A DNA stretch of 64,000 nt from Alnus glutinosa. Its lineage: Eukaryota; Streptophyta; Magnoliopsida; Fagales; Betulaceae. The notes beneath the pieces are model-generated. The model saw only the letters and a program-made list of their open reading frames with translations. It was not told the DNA's origin and searched no databases. The translations under genes and the position numbers were made by a program. Below are positions 34,990 to 48,700 of the stretch, in pieces. Position 1 is the stretch's first letter. Each line of letters starts with the position of its first letter. The stretch covers positions 26,553,487-26,617,486 of the forward strand of contig NC_084893.1 of the NCBI RefSeq assembly GCF_958979055.1. Reading direction: 5' to 3'.

Positions 34990-37900
34990 ATGGGTGGGGT
35001 TGGACCGTCCGATGATGATCATATTCAGAAGATCGAGGACAATGACTCCATGGGCGAAACGGAGTATAAGACAAACAACATCGCTGATATGAATGATGAT
35101 AGTATCGCTGGGATTGATCGTGAACTCGAAGCTATGAAGTAGGTCTCTTTTGAAGTTTATGGAGAAGGAGAACATGCATTTGTTTAATTTAATTTAATTT
35201 TTTTTTCTTTTTTTTAATGTACTTGTGGATATATCATCTTAATTAATGTATATCATTTTGATTCTAAAGGTTTTAGGGTTTTGGTTTGTACAGTGTTGGG
35301 GAAGATTCTCCACTTGCAAGTGAGAAGATGGAGGTTGAAAGACAATTAGGGTTTGAGCCTGACGTGAATTCTAAGGTAAATGGGGCTTATATATAACTAC
35401 CTTAAGCAGTCCTTAAGAGAGCCCTAAAACCAAAACCTTGATTTTCAAAAATTTCAGTCTCATGAAATAATCTACATTTCAGTCTCATAAGCAGTCATCG
35501 ATCTGGTCCCCTAGCTAATAGCTAGTGCTGGTGGCCAGTCAGCTGTTTCTTGTATTTTTTTTTTTTTTCCATTGTTCTAACAAATTTTTGCTTATTCATT
35601 GAAAAAGAAAAAGAATAAATAATCTACAGCAGAATTCCCATGAAACTGTGGTAAAATAATGAAACCCTAAAACCTGGAAGTATAAGGTTTTGTGTGGATT
35701 TCCAAATTCAAAATGTGCGATTTTAAACTGTGACTTTTAAAAACGTAGTTAAGCATTTGGTAAATTTACAATTTTGCCTTTAAAATTGTAGTTTACCATT
35801 TAAAATCATTCATTTTAAAAAATGCATCCGTTTGGCTACAATTTAAAAATGCAAATTTTTCTATGTTTTTCAATACAATTTTTTAAAAACGTACTTTTAA
35901 AGATATATTTTCCGCGATTTTGTTAAAATCCCATTCTAGTTTATGAATTCATAGTGCCAAACGCACTCTAAGTCAAGATGTTTAATCATACTAGACAAAA
36001 TAATTGCTCCTGTTATAGAATCAATTTTAGGTCTTGTTAGATCGAGGTGGGATTTCTACTTCTGGTTCCATTTGACTTGTCATGAGACTGTTGCACCTTT
36101 TATAAAATGATCATCTTAAATCACCATTAATATATATATATATATTTTCTTCTGGGAAGAGAGGTTTGGATTTTGTTGCAGATTGTGGAATTGTTGATGT
36201 ATATATGTCTCTAACTAGTAACTATATATCTTCCTACTTTTTTTCAAAAAAAAAAAAAAATTGCCCCAATTCCAGATTAATAGCAATTCAGAAAACAATA
36301 AAGATGCTGGCTCCCCTCCACTTACTCCTCGCTCTCCTCCACATTCACCTGGCAATAACCACTCAGACTGTGGGTCAAACTCATATGTCGGGAGCAACAT
36401 TCGACGAGCAAGTGACCTTTTCATGGCAGTTTCAGTATCAGCTGAGGTAAACAAGATGAAAATCACTGAGCTTGCTGTTGCAGCCATGGAAGAGTTGACA
36501 AAAATGGCCCTCGGGGGAGAACCCTTATGGCGGCTCCAAGAAGACGGGAAAACTGAGATTCTAAATGATGTTGAATACATGCGGGAATTCAGGCATGTTG
36601 ATGCCACATTGATGGAGATAATGAAAATGGTTGAGGTGGGAAACTCTCAATGTCTTGCAAGCTTGGACAGCAATTCTGAATCCGAGCTTGAAAGTGAATA
36701 CAAGCCGTTGCCTCAGGAGCTTGGACCAGATCCTCTACATACTGAAGCTTCACGTGAAACTAGTCATGTTAGAATAAACCCAGTCAACCTTGTTGAATTG
36801 CTTATGGATTTGGTAGGTTTTTCTTTTCCTTTCTCATAAAAGAAATACTAATGCTATTTGTAGACGGCTATACAATTAGAATGGCATAGTAGTAAAAATA
36901 AATTTGATTTTCGTTTTTTATTGTCACATCATCCCAGTTATATTGCAGTCGTATATATAACAGTCTACTAAATAGCATTACTTTTATTTTAATTATAGTG
37001 ATCAACATAGTAAGTTTGATGAAGCTTGCATACATATTAATTCTTTCCCTTTTGTTTGATAATCAGAAGCAGTGGTCATTGGTGTTTTCCAATATCGTTT
37101 CAAAAGCGATAATACTTGGAGTTTTATCATCACCAGGAGTGGAAGGGAAATTGGATGGAACTCTGCAAGTGGTAACATAAATATTCTTGCCATTCTAAGT
37201 GTCTGAATTTTATGAATATGTGATTCATATGCATGCTTATGTAAAGTTACTACTTCAAGAGAGTTTGATCACAACTAAATAGAGATCAATGCATGGGTTG
37301 TGATCACTGCAATAGAAAGTCTCTAAGCAGATTGACATAGCAGTATTAGCTAGTGCAATATGTAATCGTTTTATCTGATAATTCACAAGCTCGATCTCAC
37401 ACTATGGAAAAGAGAAAATGTAAAAACTTAAACAATTTCATGCCGATTTTCCTATTAGAGTTGAGCATTCTTGAGGTTCGAATAAACTTTACATTAATAA
37501 ATGAAACATATATTCCAACAAGGAATTAAGCATCAGCAATATCAGTCACATGCATCATAGGCAAATATCTGTTTCCTGTTTAGATTATAGCTAGTGACCC
37601 TCCAACATTCATTTGGTGGAACTAAAATTTTCACTAATTTGGTGCTGAAGAACATTGTATGTCGTTTTGCTAGATGCATGAGAGTTAAGCTAGATTTATT
37701 GAGGCAATATATACTAACATTTATTGACATGCGTTCTCAAACCCCTCTAGTTTTGTTCACATAGTACTACTGAGTAATTTTTCACACTAAAATCTTGTTC
37801 ATTTTGTTAGAATATAAGTTAAACGACAAACTTCACCTCTTCGTATCAACTTCAACTTTTAAGACAAATGGTAATTTAACATGATACTAAAGCAAATTAG

Positions 37901-40489
37901 AGTTTGAATTCACACATAAAGGATTGTTATAATATAAATTAAATAATTAAATTAACTTATTTCTATCCGCTTAAATTTTTTTAGGTAAATGGTGTTTTAA
38001 CACGTTCATGGTTTTCTTCGTGTTTTAACACATTCATGGTTTTGAAGAAATTGATCTCTGTATGATTTTTCACCCAGATGACAGCGGAATTTCATGTCCC
38101 TTCACCACTTGTTCCAGTTCGAGAGAGTTACTTTGCAAGATACTGTAAACTGCTATCCCCAGGGACTTGGGGAGTCGTTGACGTATCTTTGGAAAATTTA
38201 TTCCCTTATCCATCAATAAAATTTCGAAGAAGACCATCAGGCTGTCTAATCCAAGAAATGCCAAATGGATGCTCCAAGGTGAGGCAATTTCTGATATAAA
38301 TCTAGCTTTGTTGAGTAATTAACACTCAATCTATTAATTTATGAGATTTTGATCGATCTACAACCTCTAATTAGATTATATGGGTTGAGCATGTGGAAGT
38401 GGACAATCGATTGGTGCACAATATCTTTCAGCCGCTTGTCATCTCTGGTTTTGCATTTAGTGCAAAGCGTTGGGTTAACACTCTAGCTAGACAATTTGAA
38501 CGCTTTGCAACTCTAATGGCTAGAAGCACCCCGACAGATTCTGGCGGTAAAAATACACCACTTTGTTCCATGCAGTATTTAATTAATGAAGCACCATATA
38601 TCTAATATCTAAATTAGGGTAATGTTATTTAGTAGACTATTATACCGATATAATTAGGGGTGAAATGCAGATACGGATGCGGTTATTATCTACTATCCGC
38701 ATATGAGGTATAATGGGCATTTTGGGCATTGAAGTAACGTGCTAGGATGACATATATAGCAGTGAAAATCAGCTTTTAGATTAACAAGTTTTGTAAAAAA
38801 AATAATGACTGATTTTCACTTCACGTCATCTCAGTTGTATGACAGTCGTTTAGTAGTCTACTAAATAACATTTATCATATCTAAATTTAAGCTAATTAAC
38901 TAATTAAGTGATTTTCTTATATATATTAAACAGTACTAATACCACAAGCTGGGAGAACAAGTCTGCTGAAGCTGTCTGAGAGAATGACGAGAACCTTTTG
39001 TGTTGAAATCAGTGCTTCTACAGAAAACATATGGATGCAATTTCCTTTACCAGGGGCTGAGGATATCAGGATCATGACTAAATACAGTACCGTGGATGAT
39101 CCAGGGAAGCCTCCTGGTCCCTCAGTAGCTTTTGCTACTTCGGTCTGGCTTCCAGCCTCGCCAAAGCTTGTCTTCAATTTCCTTCGTCATGAGAATTTTC
39201 GAAACAAGGTATGTTCTGTTTCATGCATATATATATATAGGGTCTACCCTTCTGATTTTTGGGGTCTATATATATATGTGTCTGTGTGTGTGTTCTGTTA
39301 AATGTGAATGTTCTACATGTATACGTAGGTCCAAATTCATATACAAGCAGTAAAAGTTCCAAATTCATATACAAGCAGTAAAAGTTAAACAATATATGTT
39401 AGTACACATATACCTATTAAATAAGCAAAAAAAATCACATAATTCTTCAGATGAATGATAGTTAAATGCATAAGTACGTAGTGATTTTAATGTGTTTTAT
39501 ACTTTTAACAGTACTACGTTAATTTGACAGTACACAATCACATTATTGCAAGAGAGAAATGCTAGATTGTTTCAGAAGAGAAGTAGGCCAGGATTTTGGG
39601 TGCATTGTTTTGTTTTACAGATTATATATGTTTTGGATTAGATTAATTCAAGGTTAACTCCTTTATGGGGTCCCCATGATCCTCCCATTAGTTGCTTAAT
39701 AGTTGACTTTTAGGCTGTCTTGTTTAGAGGAGTTGCTTATGAATCTTTTTGTTCTTGTTAAGGGTTGAGTTTCTTTAATAAATTTTTACTTCTAAAATAA
39801 AAATGTACGTGAATTACCAAAGCTTACATTACCTAACTATTGATATGATATACAAAAAATTTACTAAGCGTAACTTTGGTAAATACCCATTTTTCACACT
39901 TAATATTGATCTTGCTTCCAATTTATTTGTGATCAATATTGCAAATCAAAGTGGGATATCCTTTCATATGGACACGCCATCCGAGAACTCGCATACGTCG
40001 TTAATGGCGAGGATCCAAGAAACCGCGTTTCTATAATGGAAGTGATTGTAAGTTGCGCGCAGCTACCCCTTTTGGTTAATCACCCTCTTCATCATCATAA
40101 TCATCTTCATGTATATGCATGCATGATATTTGCAGGCTTCGCCAGTGCTATATCTACAGGAGAGTTACACCGACTCAACAGGCTCTTACGTGATTTATGC
40201 CCCAATGGATGCGTACGCCTTGTCCATTGTCTTGAATGGCGGGAACCCAGACACTGTGGCAATCTTGCCCTCAGGGTTTGCTATCCTCCCCGACAGGCCG
40301 CCGACATGGCCGGAAGGAAAGGAAAGCAGTGGAAGTCTTGTTACAGTTTCATTCCACATAGTTGATGGTGCTTCATCTGAAGATTTTATTCCTCCTGAAT
40401 CGTTAGACACCATGCGCCACATCATCATGGAAACTGTCATCTCCATTCGGATGGCTGTGACATCAAATAATAATCCACCAAAAAACTAG
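34990..40489 (+). CDS. HD-ZIP IV-class START-domain protein lacking homeodomain and zipper
   Basis: Nine exons: 34990-35138, 35294-35375, 36276-36812, 37067-37171, 38078-38278, 38375-38546, 38934-39208, 39952-40047, 40136-40489; CDS 1971 nt, 656 residues. I chose the ATG at 34990 because a TTTACAG acceptor lies just before it, suggesting a 5' UTR intron. Residues 1-141 are acidic and Pro/Ser-rich ([17 protein letters not shown]) with no homeodomain (no WFQNRR) and no leucine zipper. START begins at about 142 ([10 protein letters not shown]...GEPLW) and runs to about 405 ([20 protein letters not shown], then [15 protein letters not shown]). The HD-START-associated domain follows ([13 protein letters not shown], then LILQES-like [18 protein letters not shown], then [11 protein letters not shown]). 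Family members are epidermal transcription factors that may bind lipids through START. Without DNA-binding parts this one could act only through START, for example as a competitor or lipid sensor. No frame damage. Confidence 0.85.
35690..35970 (+). repeat. Dispersed repeat, copy 3
   Basis: A block rich in AAAATC/TTTTAAAA, ending CCAAACGCACTCTAAG, in intron 2 of the START-domain gene. Same family as 33459-33785. Confidence 0.55.
36848..36980. mobile_element. MITE family A, copy 1
   Basis: AATGCTATTTGTAGAC... and ...GTCTACTAAATAGCATT form the ends. It lies in intron 3 of the START-domain gene. Related copies are at 38620-38872 and 40596-40790. Confidence 0.6.
37805..38002 (+). mobile_element. 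Compact TRIM retrotransposon
   Basis: Two terminal repeats (37805-37881 and 37925-38002, 77 and 78 bp; TGTTA...TTTAACA) are separated by only 43 bp. The first is followed by TGATACTAAAGC, a close match to the tRNA-Met primer-binding site. It lies in intron 4 of the START-domain gene. Confidence 0.78.
38620..38872. mobile_element. MITE family A, copy 2
   Basis: The ends TAATGTTATTTAGTAGACTA and TAGTCTACTAAATAACATTTA are inverted repeats. It lies in intron 6 of the START-domain gene. The inner part contains GACGTCATC-like and TCAGTTGTATGACAGTCG phrases shared with copy 3. Confidence 0.7.
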
Positions 40490-42751
40490 TAATATATTAA
40501 GGTGGTGTTGGCTACAAATATGGTAAGTACCTGATCAGTCAACCTATACCATTTATATATTGGATTAATATTCCCTCATGGATTCTAATATAAGATAAAT
40601 GTTATTTAGTATATTACTATATATACGACTGCAATTAATACAACTAGGATGACATGCAGACAGTGAAAATTAGCCATTGATTTTTCTTTTATTTACAAAG
40701 GTCTTTCTGATTTAAAATTTGATTTTGACTGCCACGTCATCTTAGTTGTATGACGTACAGTTGTATAGCAATTTACTAAATAGTATTATTATTCCTAATA
40801 TAGTATAAAGAAATGTTATTTTACATTCTTCCAGAATACTCAGCTGATGTGTCATATATGCTTAATCTATCGGTGAAATTTTATTTTTTTTCCTCTTTAA
40901 TTAAGATTGATCTAGGAATGGATTGAGCGTGTAATGCAAAATAACGTTTTTCTCTATAATATGGAATTTTGCAATGCTTCTTTAATTGAGGTCTAGGGTT
41001 TAGGTTGCCTAGCTTTAACTTGTATTGCTAGGGTTTTGTAGAGAAATTTCCTCTTCCTATTTTTTTTTCACGGTTTAGATTTGATGTTATTGCTTTATTT
41101 TGTTCAATTCTTGGACACTTTAATTATTATGCATAGCTTGCCAAAAGAAAATATGTACTGCTAATCGTTGCTAGAAAATTCATTGAGGATGAAATAATTA
41201 AGTTGAGTATGTTTAAATGCCAACAAAAGTTTATCATATATTAATTCTCGATCAATTAATATATATATATATATATCATTCTTTCTCCAATTAAGCCTAG
41301 CCTGCAGGATATATAATACTTGAAAATCAAGAAAAGAAAAAGAAATTAAGAATGAAGGGACACATGACGTCCCACAGTGAATTTTCTTCACGGATGCATA
41401 TTTAGCAATCTTAATTAGACCAGTACTATTGCAGTGTGATCCTAACAACCCTGTTGACATTGTTGTGATTGTTGTTCCTGCATGCAGTTAAAAATAAACT
41501 CTGGAAGTAGAGAAAACGGACTAGCTCATGATGTGCATCTTGGTCGCCATGAAAGTGGGAGAAATATATTAATTAAGAGCTCACAGTAATTAATTAAATA
41601 AAGGATACTTAATTTAGTACCTGAACTTTGTTGTTGTATCTTTGTAATTTGTATCAGGCTGCATGTGTGCTGTGCTACTATTGACATGGTAGTGGAGCTA
41701 AAAGCTACTCATGTTAATAGCAAGTGGATCTTGCATGAACTTAATTAGTTTTATATATATAATCAAACAGAATTAATATTAATATTAGTATCAATTATTA
41801 CTATTATTATTGTTATTATTACTGCTTTTTATAGCATTGATGAAATCATACTACAACTACTAAAATATACTAAAAAAAAAAAAAGGAAAAAAAGAAAAAG
41901 AAAAAGAGTAGATTAGAATATATGATGCTGCCGTTATGCTTGTTGGCAAATTAAGGTGTAAAATCCACTCATATGGTTAGCATCTAATAACTATTAGTTT
42001 GAATTTTTCATTTTTTTTTTTTTTAATATTCTCCACAAAATTCTCTCATGTTCTTTCTTTTAACCCTTTTTACTCTTTTATTATTATTATTTTTTAATGT
42101 AAAATTGTCGATTGAACAAGTAGCATTCTAGAGCCAGCGATGTGGAAGAATGAAAGCAACCACTGACTGGGCCGGGCTGTTTACCAGAATTTGCTTGCAA
42201 GGATATTCTATCACAGATGGGAAGTAAGAAAGATAAAATCCAAGCTTAGAATTCCCTTTTTTATTTAATAATTGAGCAACGAATCAGAACGAAAGTTTCT
42301 TATTGTGGACTTGAAAAAAAATTAGACAAATGGATATAAATAGAACTAAATCAAAAGACAAGGGGAGTAATTGAGTAAATGTATTTTATCCTAGATCTTT
42401 TTCTTTTTTCTTTTTTCTTTTTTTTTTTCCAATTTTAAAATCAGTTCTATTAATATTATAAATTAAGTGCGAGGCATGGAAATATTGGAAAGAGCAAATC
42501 ATACAGGTGTAAGAGGAATCAGGAAGGAACTTATTTTTCATTTTTTTTTTCCTCACAGGAAGTGAAAGAGCACATGTTTATTCATTGATCTTACTATAAG
42601 ATGATATGGTACAAACAAGGAGTACTCCCTGGTGATATTACACAAACAAAAAGAAAGAAAAAAAAAAAAAATCACTTCATAAACTATAACTGAAATGAAA
42701 TGTGCATTTTTTCCAGATCCAGACAACTTGTTCCTGCAAGAGAAGATTCAT
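40490..42751. other. Convergent intergenic region with MITE copy 3
   Basis: It lies between two genes whose 3' ends face each other and should contain both 3' UTRs. At 40596-40790 there is a third copy of MITE family A (AAATGTTATTTAGTATA... and ...TTTACTAAATAGTATTA ends). The rest is AT-rich with (ATT)n runs and no recognised gene. Confidence 0.6.
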
Positions 42752-45700
42752 TCATCTTCTTGGAAGGATATCTGAAAATGAAAAATCATGGAAGGGTGGA
42801 CCTGCAACAAAGAAAACATGTAGGAATAAGTAGCAATTTTGCAAAAAATAACTCATACAAAAATTCATTCCAATTACTTAAGGAATGGCACTATGGATTA
42901 GCCCATCTGAAATGGCGTAAAGACTGGATTTTATGACTAAAGCATTAACAGATTATAGTAAAAAAAAAATATAACATTTTTCTTGCAAGTCTTATATGCA
43001 ATATTCCTGACCTTCATGTTCACCAAGGATGTAAAATGGAATATGTGCAATCATCTTGGTGCGGCCTTCGCTCCAGTTTACTATGCCAGGATTCTGCGTT
43101 TGTCCACAAGAAGGTCGTGAAGGACCCAAAACAGACAAACAAATTGCAGGTTCACTCATTAGACCCAAATAATCACGAGCCCGCCTCCAAACCCTCGCAT
43201 CTGAGATTCGAGATCGTGCTACCTTGACATGCATATCCAAGTTAACATGAGTACGTTAGTTGATAAAGAACTTTAGCAGCATTAAATCCACACAAGTTTT
43301 GCTGAGAATATTGTTACAGATTATGGCCAACACTGATAAACAGACCTTGCCCAACGATACGCGTGCCCTTGGCAGTAATTCACGGTGATGTGTAGCAAGC
43401 TTTGCAATAGCTGTTACAACAAAACATAGAAGCCTCGACTGTGACGACTTTCTGCTGAAGGTTTCACTATCAGTGCTCAGGGCTGACTCTTGCCTTAGAC
43501 CTAGACGACTTCCGAAGGGAACAAGGAGATAGAGTCAGTAACATGTAGTCAACATAGAAAAAACAAATTACTACAAAAGTATAGAGCAAGGCTATCCTAA
43601 TTTATACCTAGACGAAAGGTTTTCATACAATAGTAGCTCTAAACTCTCAAAAAGCTCACGAGCTGCATCTTTGTGTGATCCGCCGCCACCACCATGCTCC
43701 CCAATGGCCCAGCACAATTGTAATGCCAACTCTGTCTACAAAAGAAAACAAACAGGGAAATAATCCGTCAAAACAAAATAATATCACCTTTCTGCCTTGA
43801 TCACTGAGAGGCCATCAACTGACCTTTGCAGGGCTGTCATAAGCTTCCCCGAGCCTGTCCATTATAGGCTTCTGCAAAGAAATTAACCAACTATTTATTG
43901 AAAAGTAGAAAGATCAAATATCATTATGGCTTTAGGTTTCTATTTTACAAGAACCCTTCAGAATGTGGCTTCAGGACATGTCAAGAGAAGAAAAGCTTAT
44001 CAAATCACTAGTTATCCCAATAGTTATCCCAATAGCTTAAGCTGATAAGGAGCTAATTTAATCATTTAAAATATTTTAACACTCTTCTTCGCGTGTGAGC
44101 TCAAACTCTCTCTCAACAAATGAGACCCAACACAACTAAAACAGAGAATAGGATGTGGAGTAAAGGTTCAAATTCAAGATTTCGGCTTTGGTACTATGTT
44201 AAATTACCAATTATCTCAAAAGCTTAAATTGATAGGAAATTGTGAATTCAATCATTTAATTAAAATTTTAACAAAGCTTACAATAAAAAAAAAAAAAACA
44301 AAGAAACAAAGAAAGAAAGGAAAAACTGTGCCACATTAGCATGAGATAGATAACATTACAACTACACCATGTTGGCAGTATCAATAAGTTGTGACCAGCT
44401 GACCAAGCATTACTTGCAACGTTAGCATCAAAAAGAAGACCCACCACTTAAAACTGCCTTCAAATTGTTTCGAGACCTTGAGAAAGTAAATTTTATCAAG
44501 ATAACAACAAAGCAAGATGATTAAGAATAACTTCATCACAAGGTCATGGTGGTTCTTTGCAAGTTTAAGTTGGAGAAATCCCAGCTCACCCACCCAAGAG
44601 TCGAAAACTCTTCTGAAAAATTGAGGTTGAGCTTATACAGAAGAATATGACCACCAAAAGCCTTTACAAAGGCAAATAACAACAACAAAAATGCCAAAAA
44701 TATATTTATGTGCAAAAGATCTGTTAGGTTAGACACTGAAAATAGTTAAAAAGATAATTCCATACATAGGAGAGAAGTGCATAAGGAATGTTTTTTACAA
44801 CTAAAATATTTAAATTAAAACACTTTCCTTGAATGTCGAACTGTATGTTCTCAATATTGAGGACACTAAATATTTTTTCATGAATTTTTTTTTTTTTTCT
44901 ATTTTTATCTTTTATCTTTTTTCTGGTTAAATGTTTCTCTTGTATACTTCTTATGTCGCCCTTTGGTTTTTAATGAATTTTGATTACTTATATATAAAAT
45001 ATATATATTTATTGAGGATACTTTTCCACATTGGTGCTAGTAACACACTTTTGCACCAAGCTGTTCAATTTTTTATTTAAAATTCCTCATGACACTACCT
45101 TGCAATATTTCTTAGTAGGTGGATCATCAACAGGCAGTCGAAAGACAATTGGTGCAATATCAACCATAGAAGTAATGTGTTTTCATGAAAATACCTTCAA
45201 AAGTGCGATAAAATCTGGAGAGCGCTGAAATGCAGCAAGCATGAACTCTAACAGCCTTTTGCGAATCTACAATCATAAACAACTTTTTTTTTTATAAGAA
45301 CAAACATAAACAACTCCTCTGACATATATACTCCCACTTTCTCAAAAAATCTTGTATCAGTTGTAATTTGTCATGGAAATATCTAAGCAATAAAGGATAA
45401 CCAAGATTATAAAAACACATAATCATATTTCATGCACAATTGACTAAAAAACATATGAAACATCACTAGAATACAATACTTATTCATGTTATTGGATATG
45501 CATTAATAGTTTCGTTACTTGAGGCCTAACTGTAAATGCATTTTCTCAGTCCTAAGGCTAATGACAATACTTTTCTACTATGAAATCATTTTTTCCTGTA
45601 TTTGGGACACAGAGAAACAAAGAATAAAAGAACAGATAACATGAGAAGAAACAAATTATTGACACTTCTCAAGAGAACTTTTGAGAAAATAAATAAGGGG

Positions 45701-48700
45701 AAATACAAATCCATGAAGGAGAAGGATACTGGTAAGCAGCTAGAGTTCAATATGATCTAATCACCAGAATTACTATAAGCAATATTTAATCTATTTGATG
45801 GCTTTTTGTAAATTTTTATTTGTATTTACCACACTATTGCATTGTTTTAACAGGCCAACACAACTCATGCATCCATATAGGACTGCTGCTGTGACCTGAC
45901 ACTCCACCCATAATTTTATTGAAGGAGATTTCATTTGGTCCAAAGACCATTTCTTTTAATACTGCAAATTGAAAAGAAGATGTACATAAATTCAAAGCAA
46001 GAAAGCCTATTCAGTCTACTTTGTATGCCAGCTTACCTAAATTAACTTTACCAGCCAACTTTCTCTATAAACTTACCAAAATAAACTTTATTTATTTAAG
46101 AAGTAAGCCAGCTGAATGGCATTTTCTTTATTGGATTGGTGAGGCAGGCCATCCTATACAAGTTACAAGCTTAGTTATGGATCCCATACAAGGCCCCTGT
46201 TCCCCTGACATCTAGTTCTTCTATACCTTATTGTAAATTTGCGAATCAAACCTACATGGCAATGACAAAAATGCACGTCAAAGGAAATAAACTCAACTAT
46301 ATTGAACTACATACATACCTCATAAGAGAAACTTTTGTCTGGAAATATTGTAGCATTTTTTGTCATTAGCAGGGGTATCAGTGCACAGATTAAAGCTGAA
46401 AAGCAAACACACACAAATCTCATCACTGTCAGCAACTTACAGGGAAAAGGTCAAGAGGCTTCAATAAATGACTTTTGCAAATTATGATGTTTCTATACAA
46501 CTAAAAAAAAAGGATACCGATGTTAAAAGAAAATTTAAAATTGTATCAACATACAATTATTGACACCACGTAGTCCTATGGAAAAGTACACATCAAGAAT
46601 CCGAGGTGCCATTTTAAGAATTTGTTTTAGCCTATCAGACTGAGGGGTATTAATTGCAGCCTGTAATGCTGTGGCCATCCCAGGAGAAGTCCAGTGGCGT
46701 TCCTGAAATACAATATCAATCACAAAGTTAAGAATTAATTTCAAGCATCTAGTATACACATGAGTGTAGAAAGTTGAGTCCCACGTTGCAAAGATGTTAT
46801 GTGTGCAAGTGTTTAATATAGCACGGTTTGGCCCAAACCCATAGGCTTAAACTTTTGCTTTGAGTGGTGTGTCAATATGTTTTTTTTTATAATTAATAAG
46901 TCAATCTCATAAAAAGCGTAAGGCAGCCCTTAGTAAACTGCGAGTATACAAAAGGAGAAGCCTAATTAGAGAAACGAATTAGAAAATCATTAGAACTAAA
47001 CGAAAGAGGGGACACGTAAGCCGAAAACCAAAGATACAAAGTGTGGTAAAAGGAGGATAAAATCTCCTCTGAGGTCTTCTCTAATTATTTCTTTCCTTCC
47101 ATAAGCACCAAAAGAGGTAAGTAGGCGCCATTTTCCATACCATAGCACTCATCGACCTACCCGAGGACCACCAACAAGCAAGCAGATTGAAAACACGTCG
47201 AGGCATAACTCAGGACATCCCAAAGCGATTGAAAAGAGTATTCCATAAAGCAGAAGTCACATCGCAATGGAGAAGAAGATGGTCCATAGACTACTCAGTC
47301 TTCTTACACATGCAACATCTATTGATCAGGATAACGTGGCGCTTCCTGAGATTTTCCAAGGTGAGGATCTTTCCAAAACTCACCGACCACATAAAAAAGG
47401 CCGCCTTTGAAGGAGTTAACTAGAAAACTTCTCAAGGTATCAATCTCTCTAACAAGTAGAATCGGAGTGATTAAAAAATTTCTCAAGGTGCCAATTTGCC
47501 GAACAAGTGGTATTAGAGTTAATGGTAGTATGCAGTATGGTGGATACTGGTCCTTTTCACAATTGGAGTGAGGACGACGCGCATGCATGGATGGTAGGTC
47601 CCTTTCACAATTGGAGCAGGGACAAAGGTGCATGACACAGATAAAGATCACATAGCCCACACAAATGATCCTAGAGATAGCCATAAGATTGATAAGGCTT
47701 CCATTTAAGGGGGAGTGTAGCAGTATAGTGGATGATAGTAGTCCATTTCACAGTTTGAACGGGGATGGTGAGTCCTTTTTTACAGTTAGAGTAAAGACAA
47801 AGGTGCATGACACAAATAAAGCCCACAAAACCCACACAAGTGATTCTAGAGATGGTCTATAAGATTGATGAAGTTTCCATTCGGGAGGGAGTGTAGCAAC
47901 GTGGTCATAGACTTGTATGTGAAGGGGAGATTTTTGAGCATACACAAGTGAGTATAAAAAGTTAAGTCACATTGAAAAGATGTCATACGCGTGAATGGTT
48001 AATATAGCATAATTAGGTCTAAACTCATAGTCTTAAACTTTTGGGTTGAGTGATGTCTCAACATGTTAGAAGACTTCCGAAGATATCAATCTCCCTAGCA
48101 ATAACATATTGTCAAATAACAATCATATGATTCGAGTTAGAAATTAATAAAAATATATTGTTTTTAAAACATCCATGACATCGCAAAAAATAAAAAATAA
48201 AAAATTGGTATAGGCTTAAAAACCAAAATATATTCTTACCTGAAAGAAAGCCATAAGTGTTCAATAAACCCATTCACAATTAAATTTACTTCCTCTTTGT
48301 TATAATGCAAAGCGATTTTTTATTAGTTTGATAAGTATTATGATTAAATAGAAATTCACTAGGAAATTATTAAATTGGAGATAACTAGTATACGACCAGC
48401 AAAACCAAAGACATAACTAACTTCAACTAAAAAAAAGCACTGACAAGTTCATTGGGCAAAATTAATTGTGAAAATAGCTACAAGAAGAAAAAGTAAAGAC
48501 GCACAAAAAATGCAAATATATTTTTTCAAGGGGGTAGAGGGAAAGAAATAAACAAGAAAAGGTAGGGAAATACTCCTTTAGTCATTAGCTACAATACTTT
48601 TGCACTAATAGACAATAGTTTCATTAGGTCCTTCATCATATGTATTTATCTTGTAAGATACTTAGAATAGGCAAAATGCAACTTGAGGCATGAGAAGGGG

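Noticed and set aside
47187-47862. Plus-strand frames of 65-78 codons in AP5Z1 intron 8
   Set aside because: They are antisense to a LINE zf-RVT fragment or fall in repeated LTR-like sequence.
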